A DNA stretch of 64,000 nt, from assembly GCA_963821705.1 (NCBI GenBank), contig CAWGEV010000005.1, positions 1 to 64,000 of the forward strand, written 5' to 3'. Position 1 is the stretch's first letter. Each line of letters opens with the position of its first letter. This DNA is from DASUPK01 sp963821705. GTDB taxonomy: Bacteria; Actinomycetota; Thermoleophilia; Solirubrobacterales; 70-9. Below are positions 27,116 to 36,356 of this stretch, piece by piece. The translations under genes were made by a program, and so were the position numbers. The notes under the pieces are model-generated. The model did no database searches, was not told where the DNA came from, and saw only the letters and a list, made by a program, of their open reading frames with translations.

Positions 27116-29932
27116 TCAGGGCAGCTCGCGGCCGAGCCAGCCGCGATAGAAGCCCTCGACATCCGGGAGGAAGTCGTGCAGCACCGGGTACCCAGGCGTC
27201 GTCGCGTCGCACTCGAGCATCCGCCCGCAGGAGGGACAGTAGAACTCGCGCACCTCGACCCAGTCGGGGTCGCCGCCGGCGAACTTCGGGAACACCTCGC
27301 CCATCGTCTCCTCGTCGTCGCGGACGAAGATCGCCGCCTCCATCTTCCAGTTGCGGTCGTGGGCGCAGAAGTCGTGGCCGCAGTCGCATCTGATCACCAG
27401 CTCGCTGGCCTTGCGCACGACGTTGAGACCCTCGCCGAGCGGCAGCACGATCGGCTCGTCATAGATCGCGCGCTGCTGGAGGATCGCCAGCCACTTGTCG
27501 AAGCGGTCGGGGTCCTTGTAGCTGGACTGGATGTCGCGGACCTCGCGGCGGGAGAGCCTCTCGTCGAGCATCGCCGCCAGCGTCTCGGGCTCGAGTGTCT
27601 TGCCCGCCGGCCGGGGCGGCTGGATCTCGGCCACCTCGGACTGGGCGAGGAACTCGTCCGCCGACTCCTCGGGGGTGATCTTGCCCGCGGGTGCGTGGTC
27701 GATCGGCACCGTCGGCGTCGTCGCCTCGATCTCGAAGTCGGGCTCGAGGTCCCAGAAGCCGCGGTACTCGGCCGCCCAGCGCGCCGACAGCTTCATCGAC
27801 TCGGCGAGCCCGTTCCGCACCGGCTCGATCATGTCCTGATCGAGGACCCGCTGGCGCTGCTCGACCCACCACTCGCGGGTCGGCCTGGCGCGCTGGAGTC
27901 GCTCAGCGCGGAAGCGCTCGCGGCGCTCCTCGCTGGCGGCCTCGTCGGCCAAGCCGTCCTTGCCGAGGACGACACCGTAGATCGAGTCGGCGAAGCGGGG
28001 CAGCAGGTGCCCCTCGGCGACGTCCCGGGCGACCTCCCCGGGCTTGCGCAGCAGCGCGTCGCCGAGCCCCGGCCCCCCCTTCATCACCGACAGGTAGAGG
28101 TCGTCCTCTTCGAACGGCTCGAGAGTGGTCATGTTGTCCTGCTTGTAGGTGCGCTCGCCCGAGATCGCCATCAGCGCCGGCTCGTCGAAGCTGCCGTCGG
28201 CGACGGGGTAGGCCTCTCCGCGCTCGGCCATCTCGCGCAGGTCGTTGCGCTTGATGTTGTGGACGTAGCCCGCCGAGCCCGGGTAGCCGCCGAAGACCCC
28301 GGCGGTCAGCATCCGCGTGCAGCCCAGGTTCTGGAGCTCCCAGAAGGGGGTCTTCCACAGCATCAGCAGCGACTCGAAACTCGACCCCCCGCGGTGTCTC
28401 CCGGCGCCGGACGAGTTCGCCTTGATCCGGCGCGAGAGATAGATCATCGGGCAGATCAGCTCCCACATCTCAACGTCGCCGGCGTCGCCCTCGGGGTTGA
28501 ACATCGCCGCGCAGGTGTCGGTGCCGTCGAGCACGTATTTGGCGCCCATCCCCTGCGCCGACACCTCAAAGTTCATGATCGCCGAGGAGTTGCCGTACTG
28601 ATCGATGCCGCCGCCCTGGATCACGTTGCCCGAGACCGAGTAGGGCGCCATCACCTCCTCGATAAATCCGCGTGCCTGAAGGCCGCGGGCCAGGGTGCGG
28701 GCGAAGCCGAGGAAGGCCGGCTGCAGGAACGCCCAGGCTATGCCCGTCGAGCCCTCGGCATCGCCGAGGTTGGCGATCGTGCCCTCTGGGAAATTGGTCT
28801 CGATCGCGAAATAGGCGCCGTCGTTGACCTTGTCGTTGCAGATCAGCGTTTGAGTGAACATCACCCAGATCGCCCCCTGCATCCCCGACGGCGTGCAGTT
28901 CATGGAGTGCCATCCCCAGGCCGATGAGCCCTCGAGGTCGAGCGAGTAGTCGCCGTCGCCGCCGATCCGCACCTCGAACGGCGCGTGCATGACGAAGTCG
29001 CGCCGCGCCCGCGCAGGCAGCGTCTCCTTGTCGGCGAAGGTGATGTCGAAGTTGGCCGCCGAGCGGTAGCGGCCTGGCACGGTCATCTCTCTGATCCGGG
29101 CCTTGAACGAGCGTCGTCCCTCCTCGATCACCTCGCGGCTGAACTGCTTGAAGCGGTCGGCCCCCTCCTCGAGGATCACGCGCTCGAGCGCGTCGCGGAT
29201 CATGTGGCAACCGGCCAGCCGAGTGCGCTCGTCGAGCAGGTAGTACATCGGCGCCCGCGTCTGCTTGGCGCAGCGCGTCAGGTGCCACTGCGCGATCTCG
29301 TCGCCCTCGCCGATCTTCATACAGGGCAGATCGATGCCGTCGTCGAGCCGGTTGGTTGGCCCGACCGGCACGCCCCCCGGGGTCGAGGCGCCGATGTCGA
29401 GCACATGCGTGACGCCTCCGGCCCAGGCGATCAGCTCGCCCTCCCAGAAGATCGGAACGAAGGTCTGCACGTCGGCGTTGTGGACGTCGCCGATCGTCGG
29501 GTCGTTGTTGGCGAAGATGTCGCCCGGGCGGATCGCCGGGTTCGACTCGTAGTCGGAGCGGACCATGTACTTGATCGCGTCCGACATCGTGTGGACGTGG
29601 ACGATGATCCCGGTCGAGAGCGCCACCGAGTCGCCCTCGGGTGTGTAGAGCGCGAAGCAGAGCTCGCCGAGCTCGCGCACGATCGGGGAGGCCGAGATGT
29701 TGAGCGCCGTCTCGCGCGCCGAGACGAGGCCGCCGCGCAAGCGGGCGAACAGCTTCTCGTAGCCGATCGGATCCTCGCTCTTCAGGGCGAGATCGCCCGT
29801 AAGCCCCGCATATGACCCCGTTTCGGCGAAGAGGCGGTCGGAGTCCTCGAGCATCTGCTTGACGCTGCGCCCGTCCCAGCCGATCGGCTTGGCGTCCGGC
29901 TCGAGCTGCTTGGTCGCATCGACGATCGCCAT
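27116..29932 (-). CDS. Acetone/acetophenone-carboxylase-like alpha subunit (hydantoinase B type) fused to gamma subunit
   Basis: A 938-residue protein. Residues 1 to about 770 are hydantoinase B/oxoprolinase-like (PF02538), with PGDIFANNDPTIGDVHNADV, WAGGVTHVLDIGAS and GGGIDQYGNSSAIMNFEV, and best resemble the AcxB/acetophenone carboxylase type. Residues from about 850 carry VIRCDCGHDFCAHDRNWKM, FYCPSCGRMLECDATTPGYP and FLPDVEGFYRGWL, the zinc-ribbon-like small gamma subunit of acetone carboxylase (PF08882), normally a separate protein of about 170 residues. Predicted role: ATP-dependent carboxylation of a ketone together with the adjacent HyuA-type subunit, 26 bp upstream. The substrate could also be another carbonyl compound or a hydantoin-like ring. 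Confidence 0.85.
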   Translation of the reverse strand: MAIVDATKQLEPDAKPIGWDGRSVKQMLEDSDRLFAETGSYAGLTGDLALKSEDPIGYEKLFARLRGGLVSARETALNISASPIVRELGELCFALYTPEGDSVALSTGIIVHVHTMSDAIKYMVRSDYESNPAIRPGDIFANNDPTIGDVHNADVQTFVPIFWEGELIAWAGGVTHVLDIGASTPGGVPVGPTNRLDDGIDLPCMKIGEGDEIAQWHLTRCAKQTRAPMYYLLDERTRLAGCHMIRDALERVILEEGADRFKQFSREVIEEGRRSFKARIREMTVPGRYRSAANFDITFADKETLPARARRDFVMHAPFEVRIGGDGDYSLDLEGSSAWGWHSMNCTPSGMQGAIWVMFTQTLICNDKVNDGAYFAIETNFPEGTIANLGDAEGSTGIAWAFLQPAFLGFARTLARGLQARGFIEEVMAPYSVSGNVIQGGGIDQYGNSSAIMNFEVSAQGMGAKYVLDGTDTCAAMFNPEGDAGDVEMWELICPMIYLSRRIKANSSGAGRHRGGSSFESLLMLWKTPFWELQNLGCTRMLTAGVFGGYPGSAGYVHNIKRNDLREMAERGEAYPVADGSFDEPALMAISGERTYKQDNMTTLEPFEEDDLYLSVMKGGPGLGDALLRKPGEVARDVAEGHLLPRFADSIYGVVLGKDGLADEAASEERRERFRAERLQRARPTREWWVEQRQRVLDQDMIEPVRNGLAESMKLSARWAAEYRGFWDLEPDFEIEATTPTVPIDHAPAGKITPEESADEFLAQSEVAEIQPPRPAGKTLEPETLAAMLDERLSRREVRDIQSSYKDPDRFDKWLAILQQRAIYDEPIVLPLGEGLNVVRKASELVIRCDCGHDFCAHDRNWKMEAAIFVRDDEETMGEVFPKFAGGDPDWVEVREFYCPSCGRMLECDATTPGYPVLHDFLPDVEGFYRGWLGRELP

Positions 29933-29957
29933 CGCTCTTCTCTCGCTCTCTTGGAGG

Positions 29958-32112
29958 CTAGCCGCTCGCGCTGAGGTGGAAGATCTGGTGCTCGTCGAGC
30001 CGCGCCGTGCGGCCCGGCGGGAGCGCCAGGGTCGTCGCCACGGACTCGACGATCGCCGGGCCGGCGATCTCGTGGCCAGCCTGGACCTCGGACAGCTCGT
30101 AGATCGCCGTCTCGGTGAAGCCGTCGCCCCAGGACGCCGGGCGGCGGTCCTTCTCGGGCGGCGCGCCGCTCGTCACATCGAGGTCGGGGAGCGCAGGCGT
30201 CTCGACGGTGACCGAGCCCGTGACGATCGCGTGGGTGATCAGATAGCCGAGCTCCGGTGAGCGCGCCGAACTGGCGTAGACCTTGCCATAGGCCTCCTCG
30301 AAGGCGGCGATCAGATCGTCAACGTGCTCACCCTCCTCGAGCTCCATGTGCGGCGAGACGATCTCGACGTCGTTGAGCTGCCCGAAGTACTGCATCCGGA
30401 CCGAGTGGCCGAACTCGATCGCCTCGCGCTCGAGCCCCGACTTGGCGAACTCCTCCACCACCTTCTCCTGCAGTCCCAGCCAGGCGCCGGTGAGCATCAC
30501 GCCGATACCCGCCTTCTCCATCTCGTCGACCTCGACCCCCCCGGCCCCAATCGGCATGTCGATCGTCTGGTCGTAGCGATACTCGAAGGGCGCGCAAGCG
30601 CAGCCATAGGCCGAGAAGCCGGCGGCCCAGGCCGGGACGAGGACGTCTCGGTACGGCACCTCGTCGGTGTACCCGGCGACGTGCAGCGGGCCGCCGCCGC
30701 CGTAGCAGAGCAGCGCGTAGTCGGCCGGCGAGTAGCCCTTGCCGAGGATGCGCCCGACGGCCTCGTTCTTGAGCGTCTGCTCGAACAGCGAGATCACGCC
30801 CGCGGCAGCGTCCTCGACGCTCAGTTGCAGCGGCTTTGCGACCTGGCGCTCCACCTCGGTTCGCGCGCGCTCGACGTCGAGCTTGATGTCGCCGCCGAGG
30901 AAGTAGTCCGGGTTTATGCGGCCGAGCACGAGGTTGAGGTCGGTGACCGAAACAGTGTCTAGCTCGCCCTCGGGCCAGCAAACGCCGATCCGCGAGCCGG
31001 CGGAGTCCGGCCCGAGCTCGGGGCGGTTCGAGTTCGGGTTGATGCGCACGAAGGAGCCGGTCCCCGCGCCGACCGAGTCGATCTTGACCAGCGGCATCGC
31101 CAGCACGAAGCGCGCGATGTCGGGGGTCTGGGTGATCTCCGTGCGGCCGTCCGTGAGCAGGGCGATGTCGAAGGAGGTGCCGCCGATGTCGGTGCAGAGC
31201 ACGTTCGGAAGCTCGAGCCGCTCCGCGAGCGCGCGCCCTCCGACCACGCCGCCGATCGGCCCCGAGACGAGCGTACGGGCCAGCTCCTTGGCCTCGATCG
31301 AGATCGTGCCGCCGTGCGAGGCCATCACCCGCAGCTCGAAGCCGGCCTCGTTCTCCTTAGTCTTCTCGCGTACCGCGCGCAGCGTCTGCCGGCTCGGCTC
31401 CGCCGCGTAGGCCTCGATCAGGGTCGTGTTCAGACGCGGCAGGTCGCGGCGCATCGGGTACAGCTCGGAGGAGAGGAACACCGGCACCTCGCCGTTGACG
31501 CCGCGCTCGACCTTGACCTGCTCGACGATCTCCGCAACGCGGATCTCGTGCTCTGCATTGCGGTAGCTGAACAGCAGCGAGACGCAGATCCCCTCGCACG
31601 TCGGCGTCGAGCAGGTCGACGGCCGCCTCGCGCACGTCCTCTTCTCGCAGCGGCAGGATCTCCTCACCGAATACGTCGATGCGTCCCCGCACCCCACGCA
31701 TCCGCTCGCGCGGGACGAGCGGCTCGTTGTGGTGGTGGGTCGCCAGGTGCAACCGGTCGGAGTAGGAGTAGCCGAGGTAGGTCTGGATCCCGCGCTCGAT
31801 CCGCAGGTAGTCCTCCTGGCCGGCGCTGACGATCGCGCCGATCTCGAGCCCCTGGCGCGAGAGCAGGCGGTTGAGCATTGCGGTGCCGCTGAAGATCCCC
31901 GAGGCGAGTAGCGGGAAGGTCTCGCCCGGCGCGCTTCCCCACTGCTCGAGCGCGTCCACCGCCGAGGCCATGAAGCCCTCGGACTCGTCCTCGGGAGTCG
32001 TCTGCGCCTTGCCGACCACGAACGAGCCGGCGTCGTCGACGATGATCGTGTCGGTCATCGTCCCGCCCGCGTCGATTGCCAGCACCCGCGGGTTGTGCGC
32101 GTCGACGCTCAC
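29958..32112 (-). CDS. Acetone-carboxylase-like beta subunit (hydantoinase A type), single-base frameshift
   Basis: ATP-dependent partner of the fused subunit downstream. From the GTG at 32112 the first frame reads VLAIDAGGTMTDTIIVDDAG (ASKHA phosphate loop) and reaches AAVDLLDADV; the next frame continues EGICVSLLFSYRNAEHEIRV, GPIGGVVGGRALAERL, CTDIGGTSFDIALL and YGGGGPLHVAGY. Removing one base at 31596 merges them into a 717-residue protein, the usual length for acetone carboxylase beta subunits. The break lies in a CG-rich stretch and is probably technical; if real, the pathway is dead. Confidence 0.85.
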
Positions 32113-32765
32113 TCTCTCACCGCGGCGAAACCTACTACGCCTTCTGATCCTGGCAGCGGCGGCCGTCCGAGAGCAGTGATCTAGGGGCGCACTGGCGTCA
32201 CTGCGCGAGCCCGAGCGGCAACTCGCCTAGCGGGCGCAGAACCGGAGTGCCGGACCAGCCATGAGGTGCCGCATTTGAGACAGCCGATCATAGGTCCGTA
32301 GCGCGTGTAAGCCATCAATCGAACATCCATTTGACTTCCGTGCTCGCACATAGCGACTCCTTAGGAAGTGCATAGCCGTGTGAATCGACACGTGTTGATC
32401 GACCAGCCGAACGGTCGACTCAACCGGGATAAGTACGGAGGCCGCCCGGGCTGGCAGGAGTCCGAAGAGGCCACCCATCGAAAGGCGCGCCCGACAGGAT
32501 TCGAACCTGTGACCTTCGGTTTCGTAGACCGGGGCGGGAGTTCGGTGGGGCTCGTCTGGGCTCAGGATTCGGCTCTATACCGGGACTCGAGTTCGTCTGG
32601 GTTCGGCTAGACCCCGTCCCGTCTGTTGCCCTTTTGTTGCCCACCGCGCTCCCCCTCACGTACCAGGAGGCAGACGAGGAAAAAGGGCATAGGAAGCGGT
32701 AGCGCGCGCTCCGCTTCCGCTTTCCGCTTGCCTTAGGCCGCCGGCTCCCGGCATTCTGCTAGGAA
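32113..32765. other. Long intergenic region carrying att-like repeat copy 2
   Basis: No credible gene. The minus strand is open for 84 codons over 32227-32478 but has no recognisable domain; because tRNA junctions often adjoin integrase genes it could be a remnant, yet I cannot show it. The tRNA fragment and arm fill 32486-32662. Confidence 0.5.
32486..32662 (-). repeat. tRNA-Arg 3'-end fragment plus arm (att-like repeat, copy 2)
   Basis: Direct repeat of 18500-18677 over about 177 bp with only a handful of differences, including the tRNA-Arg 3' half (32486-32531) and the arm with GGGACTCGAGTTCGTCTGGG and TTGCCCTTTTGTTGCCCACC. It sits at the left edge of the second palindrome-rich segment. 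Confidence 0.82.
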
Positions 32766-33275
32766 ATGAAACGCCTCTATCTCCTGCGCCACGCGAAGTC
32801 GAGCTGGGACGACCCCACGCTTGCCGACCACGACCGCCCACTGGCACCTCGCGGTCGCCGCGCCGTGAGGGTCATGGCGGAGCACCTGCGGCGGAAGGGG
32901 ATCTCCCCCGAGTTGGTGCTGTGCTCGCCATCGACGCGCACCCGCCAGACGCTGAAACGGCTCGCGCCGGGGCTGGGGAAAAGCGCCGACGTGCAGATCG
33001 AGCCCGAGCTCTATGCGGCCCGGGCACGCGACCTCCTCGAGGTGCTGCACAAGGTGCCGGACGAGGTCGAGTCCGTGATGCTGATCGGCCACAACCCCGG
33101 GATCCAGGACCTCGCCCTGAGCCTCGCCAGCGCCGACTCTGAGATCCCGCGGTTAAGGAGCAAGTTTCCGACTGCGGCGCTGGCAACGCTGGAGCTCAAC
33201 GGAACCTGGCGCGAGCTGGCGCCCGGAAGCGCGGAACTGGTGTCGTTGGTGAAGCCTAAGGAGCTCTCGCACTAG
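32766..33275 (+). CDS. SixA-like phosphohistidine phosphatase (histidine phosphatase superfamily)
   Basis: Cytoplasmic phosphatase of 169 residues. The catalytic RHG-type motif is LYLLRHAKSSWDD at the N-terminus, with HDRPLAPRGRRAVRVMAEHL, CSPSTRTRQTL and the second catalytic His in VMLIGHNPGIQDLAL. SixA removes phosphate from His residues of phosphorelay proteins; here the partner is unknown. It stands alone, and a perfect class A palindrome begins one base after its stop. Confidence 0.88.
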   Translation: MKRLYLLRHAKSSWDDPTLADHDRPLAPRGRRAVRVMAEHLRRKGISPELVLCSPSTRTRQTLKRLAPGLGKSADVQIEPELYAARARDLLEVLHKVPDEVESVMLIGHNPGIQDLALSLASADSEIPRLRSKFPTAALATLELNGTWRELAPGSAELVSLVKPKELSH

Positions 33276-33276
33276 C

Positions 33277-33292
33277 GCTTTGCATGGAAAGC
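33277..33292. repeat. Palindrome, class A
   Basis: GCTTTGCATGGAAAGC, directly after the sixA-like stop codon. Confidence 0.8.
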
Positions 33293-33406
33293 ACCGGCTG
33301 CTAGGCAACACCAGAGAACAGTGAGGCCGAAGGCTGCCTTGACGGTGGCGATCTCAGCGGCGTATGCTCGCGCCGAACGAGAGATAGCGTCGACGTTCGA
33401 GGCGGA

Positions 33407-34066
33407 ATGCGCAGGATCTTTGTCCTCGCGGCAATGGCGGTTAGCGCGACAGCCGTCGCACCTGCGGCGAGCAGCGCAGATGGGCCGGTGACGATCGGGC
33501 AGCTCGCGCCCGCGAACCCAACCGACCTTTGCGGGAGCGGGCCAGCGGACATCATTCAGGGCACCCTCGCCTCAGGGACGAGCTACACAGTCCCCAGCGA
33601 CGGGACGATCACCCAATGGAGCACCAATGCCGGGACGGGCACAGGACAGACGCTGAAGATGAAGGTCTTCCGCCCCGTCTCAGGGACGACGTACACGGTT
33701 GTCGCCCACGACCTTGAGGCCCTGATGCCAAGCCAACTCAACACCTTCTCGGTCAACATCCCGGTCAAGGCGGGCGACGTGATCGGACTCAATGACCAGC
33801 TCACCGCCCCGAGTGCTTGCCTCTTCAACACCGGGCTCTCAGGGGATGCCTATCGGCAAGACGCGATTCCTACCGATGCCGCTGATCGGTCGCAGGCAGC
33901 GTTCACCTTGGGCCCGACCCCTCCCTACCGGTTGAACTTGACCGCAACCGTCGCGCCGCCACCGGTTACAGGGCAGCGCGCCAAGGCCCTCAAGAAGTGC
34001 AAGAAGAGGCACTCGAAGAGAGCGCGAAGGAAGTGCCGTAAGAAGGCGAACCTACTGCCGGTGTAG
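33407..34066 (+). CDS. Secreted protein with Lys/Cys-rich C-terminal tail
   Basis: A 219-residue exported protein of unknown function. Signal peptide MRRIFVLAAMAVSATAVAPAASSA is followed by a beta-rich body (GTLASGTSYTVPSDGTITQW, VNIPVKAGDVIGLNDQL) that looks like a jelly-roll or Ig-like fold. The end, RAKALKKCKKRHSKRARRKC then RKKANLLPV, matches the tail of the protein at 20297-21055. Monocistronic; a class A palindrome starts 8 bases after the stop. Confidence 0.75.
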   Translation: MRRIFVLAAMAVSATAVAPAASSADGPVTIGQLAPANPTDLCGSGPADIIQGTLASGTSYTVPSDGTITQWSTNAGTGTGQTLKMKVFRPVSGTTYTVVAHDLEALMPSQLNTFSVNIPVKAGDVIGLNDQLTAPSACLFNTGLSGDAYRQDAIPTDAADRSQAAFTLGPTPPYRLNLTATVAPPPVTGQRAKALKKCKKRHSKRARRKCRKKANLLPV

Positions 34067-34073
34067 CCGCACC

Positions 34074-34089
34074 GCTTTGCATGGAAAGC
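34074..34089. repeat. Palindrome, class A
   Basis: GCTTTGCATGGAAAGC, between the secreted-protein gene and the PPK2 gene. Confidence 0.8.
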
Positions 34090-34343
34090 AGCGGCGGGGC
34101 TGTCCTCTCTGCGGGGCTTCTCAAACCATGACCCCTACCATAGGGTCGATCTGCGCACGCGGGCTGTTGCGCTCGTCCGGGGCTGGCGTATCCGGGGTGA
34201 CTGGAATCAATTCACCCCCATGGGGTGATGTGCGCAGTACCGTCATTCGCCAGCCTGGGTCTCGGAGATTGGCGACACACTCAAAGGGACCTCCGCAGGC
34301 CGAGCGCCGCCGGGCCCGCAACTCTGACGAGTTGGAGCACGAG

Positions 34344-35288
34344 ATGGACGAGAGCAGACGTCGGAAGCGTATTGAGAAGTTCATCGCACCGTTTCGAGTC
34401 AAGCCCGGCTCGACGGTGACGCTCGCCAAGGACTTCGACCCCGCGTTCAAAGCCGGCATCAAGAAGAAGAAGGAAGGGCGCAAACTGCTCGACGACGGAA
34501 AAGAGCTGCTGGCCGAGTACCAGGCCCGGTTGGCCGCCCAGGACACATGGGGCGTCCTCGTCGTCATCCAGGGCCTCGATTCGGCGGGCAAGGACGGGAC
34601 GATCCGGCACGTGATGAGCGGCGTCAATCCACAGGGCGTGGCCGTCCGCAGCTTCAAGGTCCCATCTGCCGAGGAGCTCCACCATGACTTCCTCTGGCGC
34701 TACGCGTGCGGCCTGCCCCGCCGCGGTGAGATCGGGATCTTCAACCGCTCTCACTACGAGGAGGTGCTCGTGGTTCGCGTCCATCCCGAGAACCTCGACC
34801 GCCAGAAGCTTCCGAAAGCGGCCACGAAAGGCGACATCTGGAAGCGGCGCTACCACGAGATCAACGACTGGGAGCGCCACCTCGCCGATAACGGCTTTCG
34901 CATCGTCAAGCTGTTTCTCAATCTCTCGAAGGAGGAGCAGCGCACGCGCCTCTTGCGCCGGATCGACCTCCCGGACCACAACTGGAAGTTCTCCGCCGCG
35001 GACATCGCCGAAAGGGAGCTATGGGATGACTACCAGAAGGCGTTCTCTCAGATGCTCTCGCACACCAGCACCGAGTGGGCACCATGGCACGTGATCCCAG
35101 CCGATCGCAAGTGGTTCGCTCGGATCGCCAGCGGGGCGGTGCTCGCGCACACGTTGATGGATATTGATCCCCGCTATCCAGCGGTCAGCAAGGCACGGCG
35201 GCAGGAGTTGCTCAAGTTCAAGGGGCGTCTCGAGGAACAGACGCCGAAGGGCGCTGCGCTGGACCCGTTCGAGGCAGAGCGCGGCTGA
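34344..35288 (+). CDS. ppk2: Polyphosphate kinase 2 family protein
   Basis: Uses polyphosphate to phosphorylate nucleotides, or the reverse. I chose the ATG at 34344 (MDESRRRKRIEKFIAPFRV) since the sequence upstream is unconserved; GGAG lies upstream. Motifs: VVIQGLDSAGKDGTIRHVM (Walker A), GEIGIFNRSHYEEVLVVRVH (Walker B-like) and the lid region LRRIDLPDHNWKFSAADIAER. At 314 residues it matches class III-type PPK2 (ADP/AMP phosphorylation), but class assignment needs a tree. Monocistronic. Confidence 0.92.
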   Translation: MDESRRRKRIEKFIAPFRVKPGSTVTLAKDFDPAFKAGIKKKKEGRKLLDDGKELLAEYQARLAAQDTWGVLVVIQGLDSAGKDGTIRHVMSGVNPQGVAVRSFKVPSAEELHHDFLWRYACGLPRRGEIGIFNRSHYEEVLVVRVHPENLDRQKLPKAATKGDIWKRRYHEINDWERHLADNGFRIVKLFLNLSKEEQRTRLLRRIDLPDHNWKFSAADIAERELWDDYQKAFSQMLSHTSTEWAPWHVIPADRKWFARIASGAVLAHTLMDIDPRYPAVSKARRQELLKFKGRLEEQTPKGAALDPFEAERG

Positions 35289-35381
35289 AGGCCGCCCCCT
35301 TCACCGCTCAGAGGTGTGATTCCAGAGTGCTGCTTTGAACCCACCGCTCTAAGCGAGGAGAGGCGGCCAATCTGGGGAGAG

Positions 35382-35600
35382 TCACCAGGTCAGCTCGATC
35401 TCCAGCTCGCGCTCGTCGGTCTCTAGCTCGAGCTCCACCTTCACGTGAATCTCGTCCGGAACGTGGACCTTCATGTGCATTCCGCCGCGCTCGAATTCGA
35501 TGTCGTTGTTGCGGGCGAGCGTGTCCGCGAAGGCACGCAGCCGCGCGGCGGCCTCCTCGCGAGTCATCGTCTCCTTGCTCTCGATCTCCAGGATGTCCAT
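35382..35600 (-). CDS. Amphi-Trp domain protein
   Basis: Small acidic protein of 72 residues: MDILEIESKETMTREEAAAR and FERGGMHMKVHVPDEIHVKV, ending ELEIELTW. Matches the short amphi-Trp domain family, whose function is unknown. GGAGGACC precedes the start. It is followed downstream by no partner; the SHOCT protein gene lies upstream on the same strand with an 80-bp gap. Confidence 0.75.
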   Translation of the reverse strand: MDILEIESKETMTREEAAARLRAFADTLARNNDIEFERGGMHMKVHVPDEIHVKVELELETDERELEIELTW

Positions 35601-35681
35601 TGGTCCTCCTTCGTTCTCGTGGCATCGAATCGTCGTGGCCCCGTTGCGTTCAGGGCCTCCTGCTCGGATGAGTGGCCTCGC

Positions 35682-36074
35682 CTAGCCGACGATCTTGGCC
35701 TTGGCCCGTTCGTACTCCTGGTCCGAGATCTTCTTGTCGTCGTGGAGCTTCGCCAGCTTGGTGAGCTCGTCCGCGGCTGAGCCGCCGCCGGCTGTCGTGC
35801 GGACGTACTCATCCATTTGCTTTTGAGCTTCCTGCTGCTGGGCGAGGGCGCGTTCGCGCATCCCGTGGCCCCGGGCGATCAGGTAGATCAAGGCACCGAG
35901 GAAGGGTGCGAAAATCAGGAAGAGCACCCACAGGGCCTTCCACCAACCCGACAGCCCGTGATCACGGAAGAGGTCCGCGAAGATCGTGAATAGGACCATC
36001 AACCAGGCGAAGAACAGGAAGAAAGCCAGCACCGTCAACAGGCCCTGTCCAAACGTGTAGTCAGCGAGAACCAT
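35682..36074 (-). CDS. Membrane protein with PLDc_N and SHOCT domains
   Basis: A 130-residue membrane protein. Two hydrophobic helices (FGQGLLTVLAFFLFFAWLMVLFTIFADLF and WWKALWVLFLIFAPFLGALIYLIARG) form the PLDc_N-type unit, and the C-terminus is a SHOCT oligomerisation motif (DELTKLAKLHDDKKISDQEYERAKAKIVG). Function unknown; such proteins are frequent in actinobacteria. GGAGG-type site (TGGAGGAAACC) before the ATG. Confidence 0.82.
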   Translation of the reverse strand: MVLADYTFGQGLLTVLAFFLFFAWLMVLFTIFADLFRDHGLSGWWKALWVLFLIFAPFLGALIYLIARGHGMRERALAQQQEAQKQMDEYVRTTAGGGSAADELTKLAKLHDDKKISDQEYERAKAKIVG

Positions 36075-36138
36075 CGGTTTCCTCCAGTGGCGCGGTGTGT
36101 GGCGGGGACCCTATTCGCTCAGGGGCGCCTGAAACGTT

Positions 36139-36153
36139 GCTTTCCTGCAAAGC
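36139..36153. repeat. Palindrome, variant loop CCTGC
   Basis: GCTTTCCTGCAAAGC, between the SHOCT-protein gene and the transposase remnant. Confidence 0.65.
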
Positions 36154-36158
36154 GCCGC

Positions 36159-36356
36159 TCATGAATATCCGGTTGGCTCAGGCTGCGTCCTGATGACCGG
36201 TGATCTCGGCATAGGTGGTCGGCGAGTGGCGCACTCCCAGAGGTGTCGGCGATCGAGCACCCAGGCATCTCGGCTTCCGCAGGCCGGGCAGAGATAGCCC
36301 TCCGGCCAGCGCGAGGCCGCCAGGTACTCGAGGCACGCCGCCTCATTGCCGTCTCG
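36159..36356 (-). pseudogene. IS1595-type transposase N-terminal remnant
   Basis: The frame reads NEAACLEYLAASRWPEGYLC then PACGSRDAWVLDRRHLWECA, which is the N-terminal zinc ribbon of IS1595-family transposases (CPxCG ... WxC). The expected TS-x-TAGT continuation is lost and the frame stops soon after. No other part of the element is visible, so it is a short fragment. Confidence 0.65.

Noticed and set aside
26981..29815. Long plus-strand frames opposite the hydantoinase B-type gene
   Set aside because: Antisense shadow of a gene with clear family motifs on the other strand.
32227..32478. 84-codon minus-strand frame beside tRNA-fragment copy 2 as an integrase remnant
   Set aside because: No recombinase box or catalytic Arg/His/Tyr pattern could be recognised; position alone is not enough.
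33277..33292. Palindromes as ordinary intrinsic terminators
   Set aside because: Arms are short (5-8 bp) and no T tract follows; loop sequences are conserved by class, which terminators do not require. A termination role is still possible for some copies.
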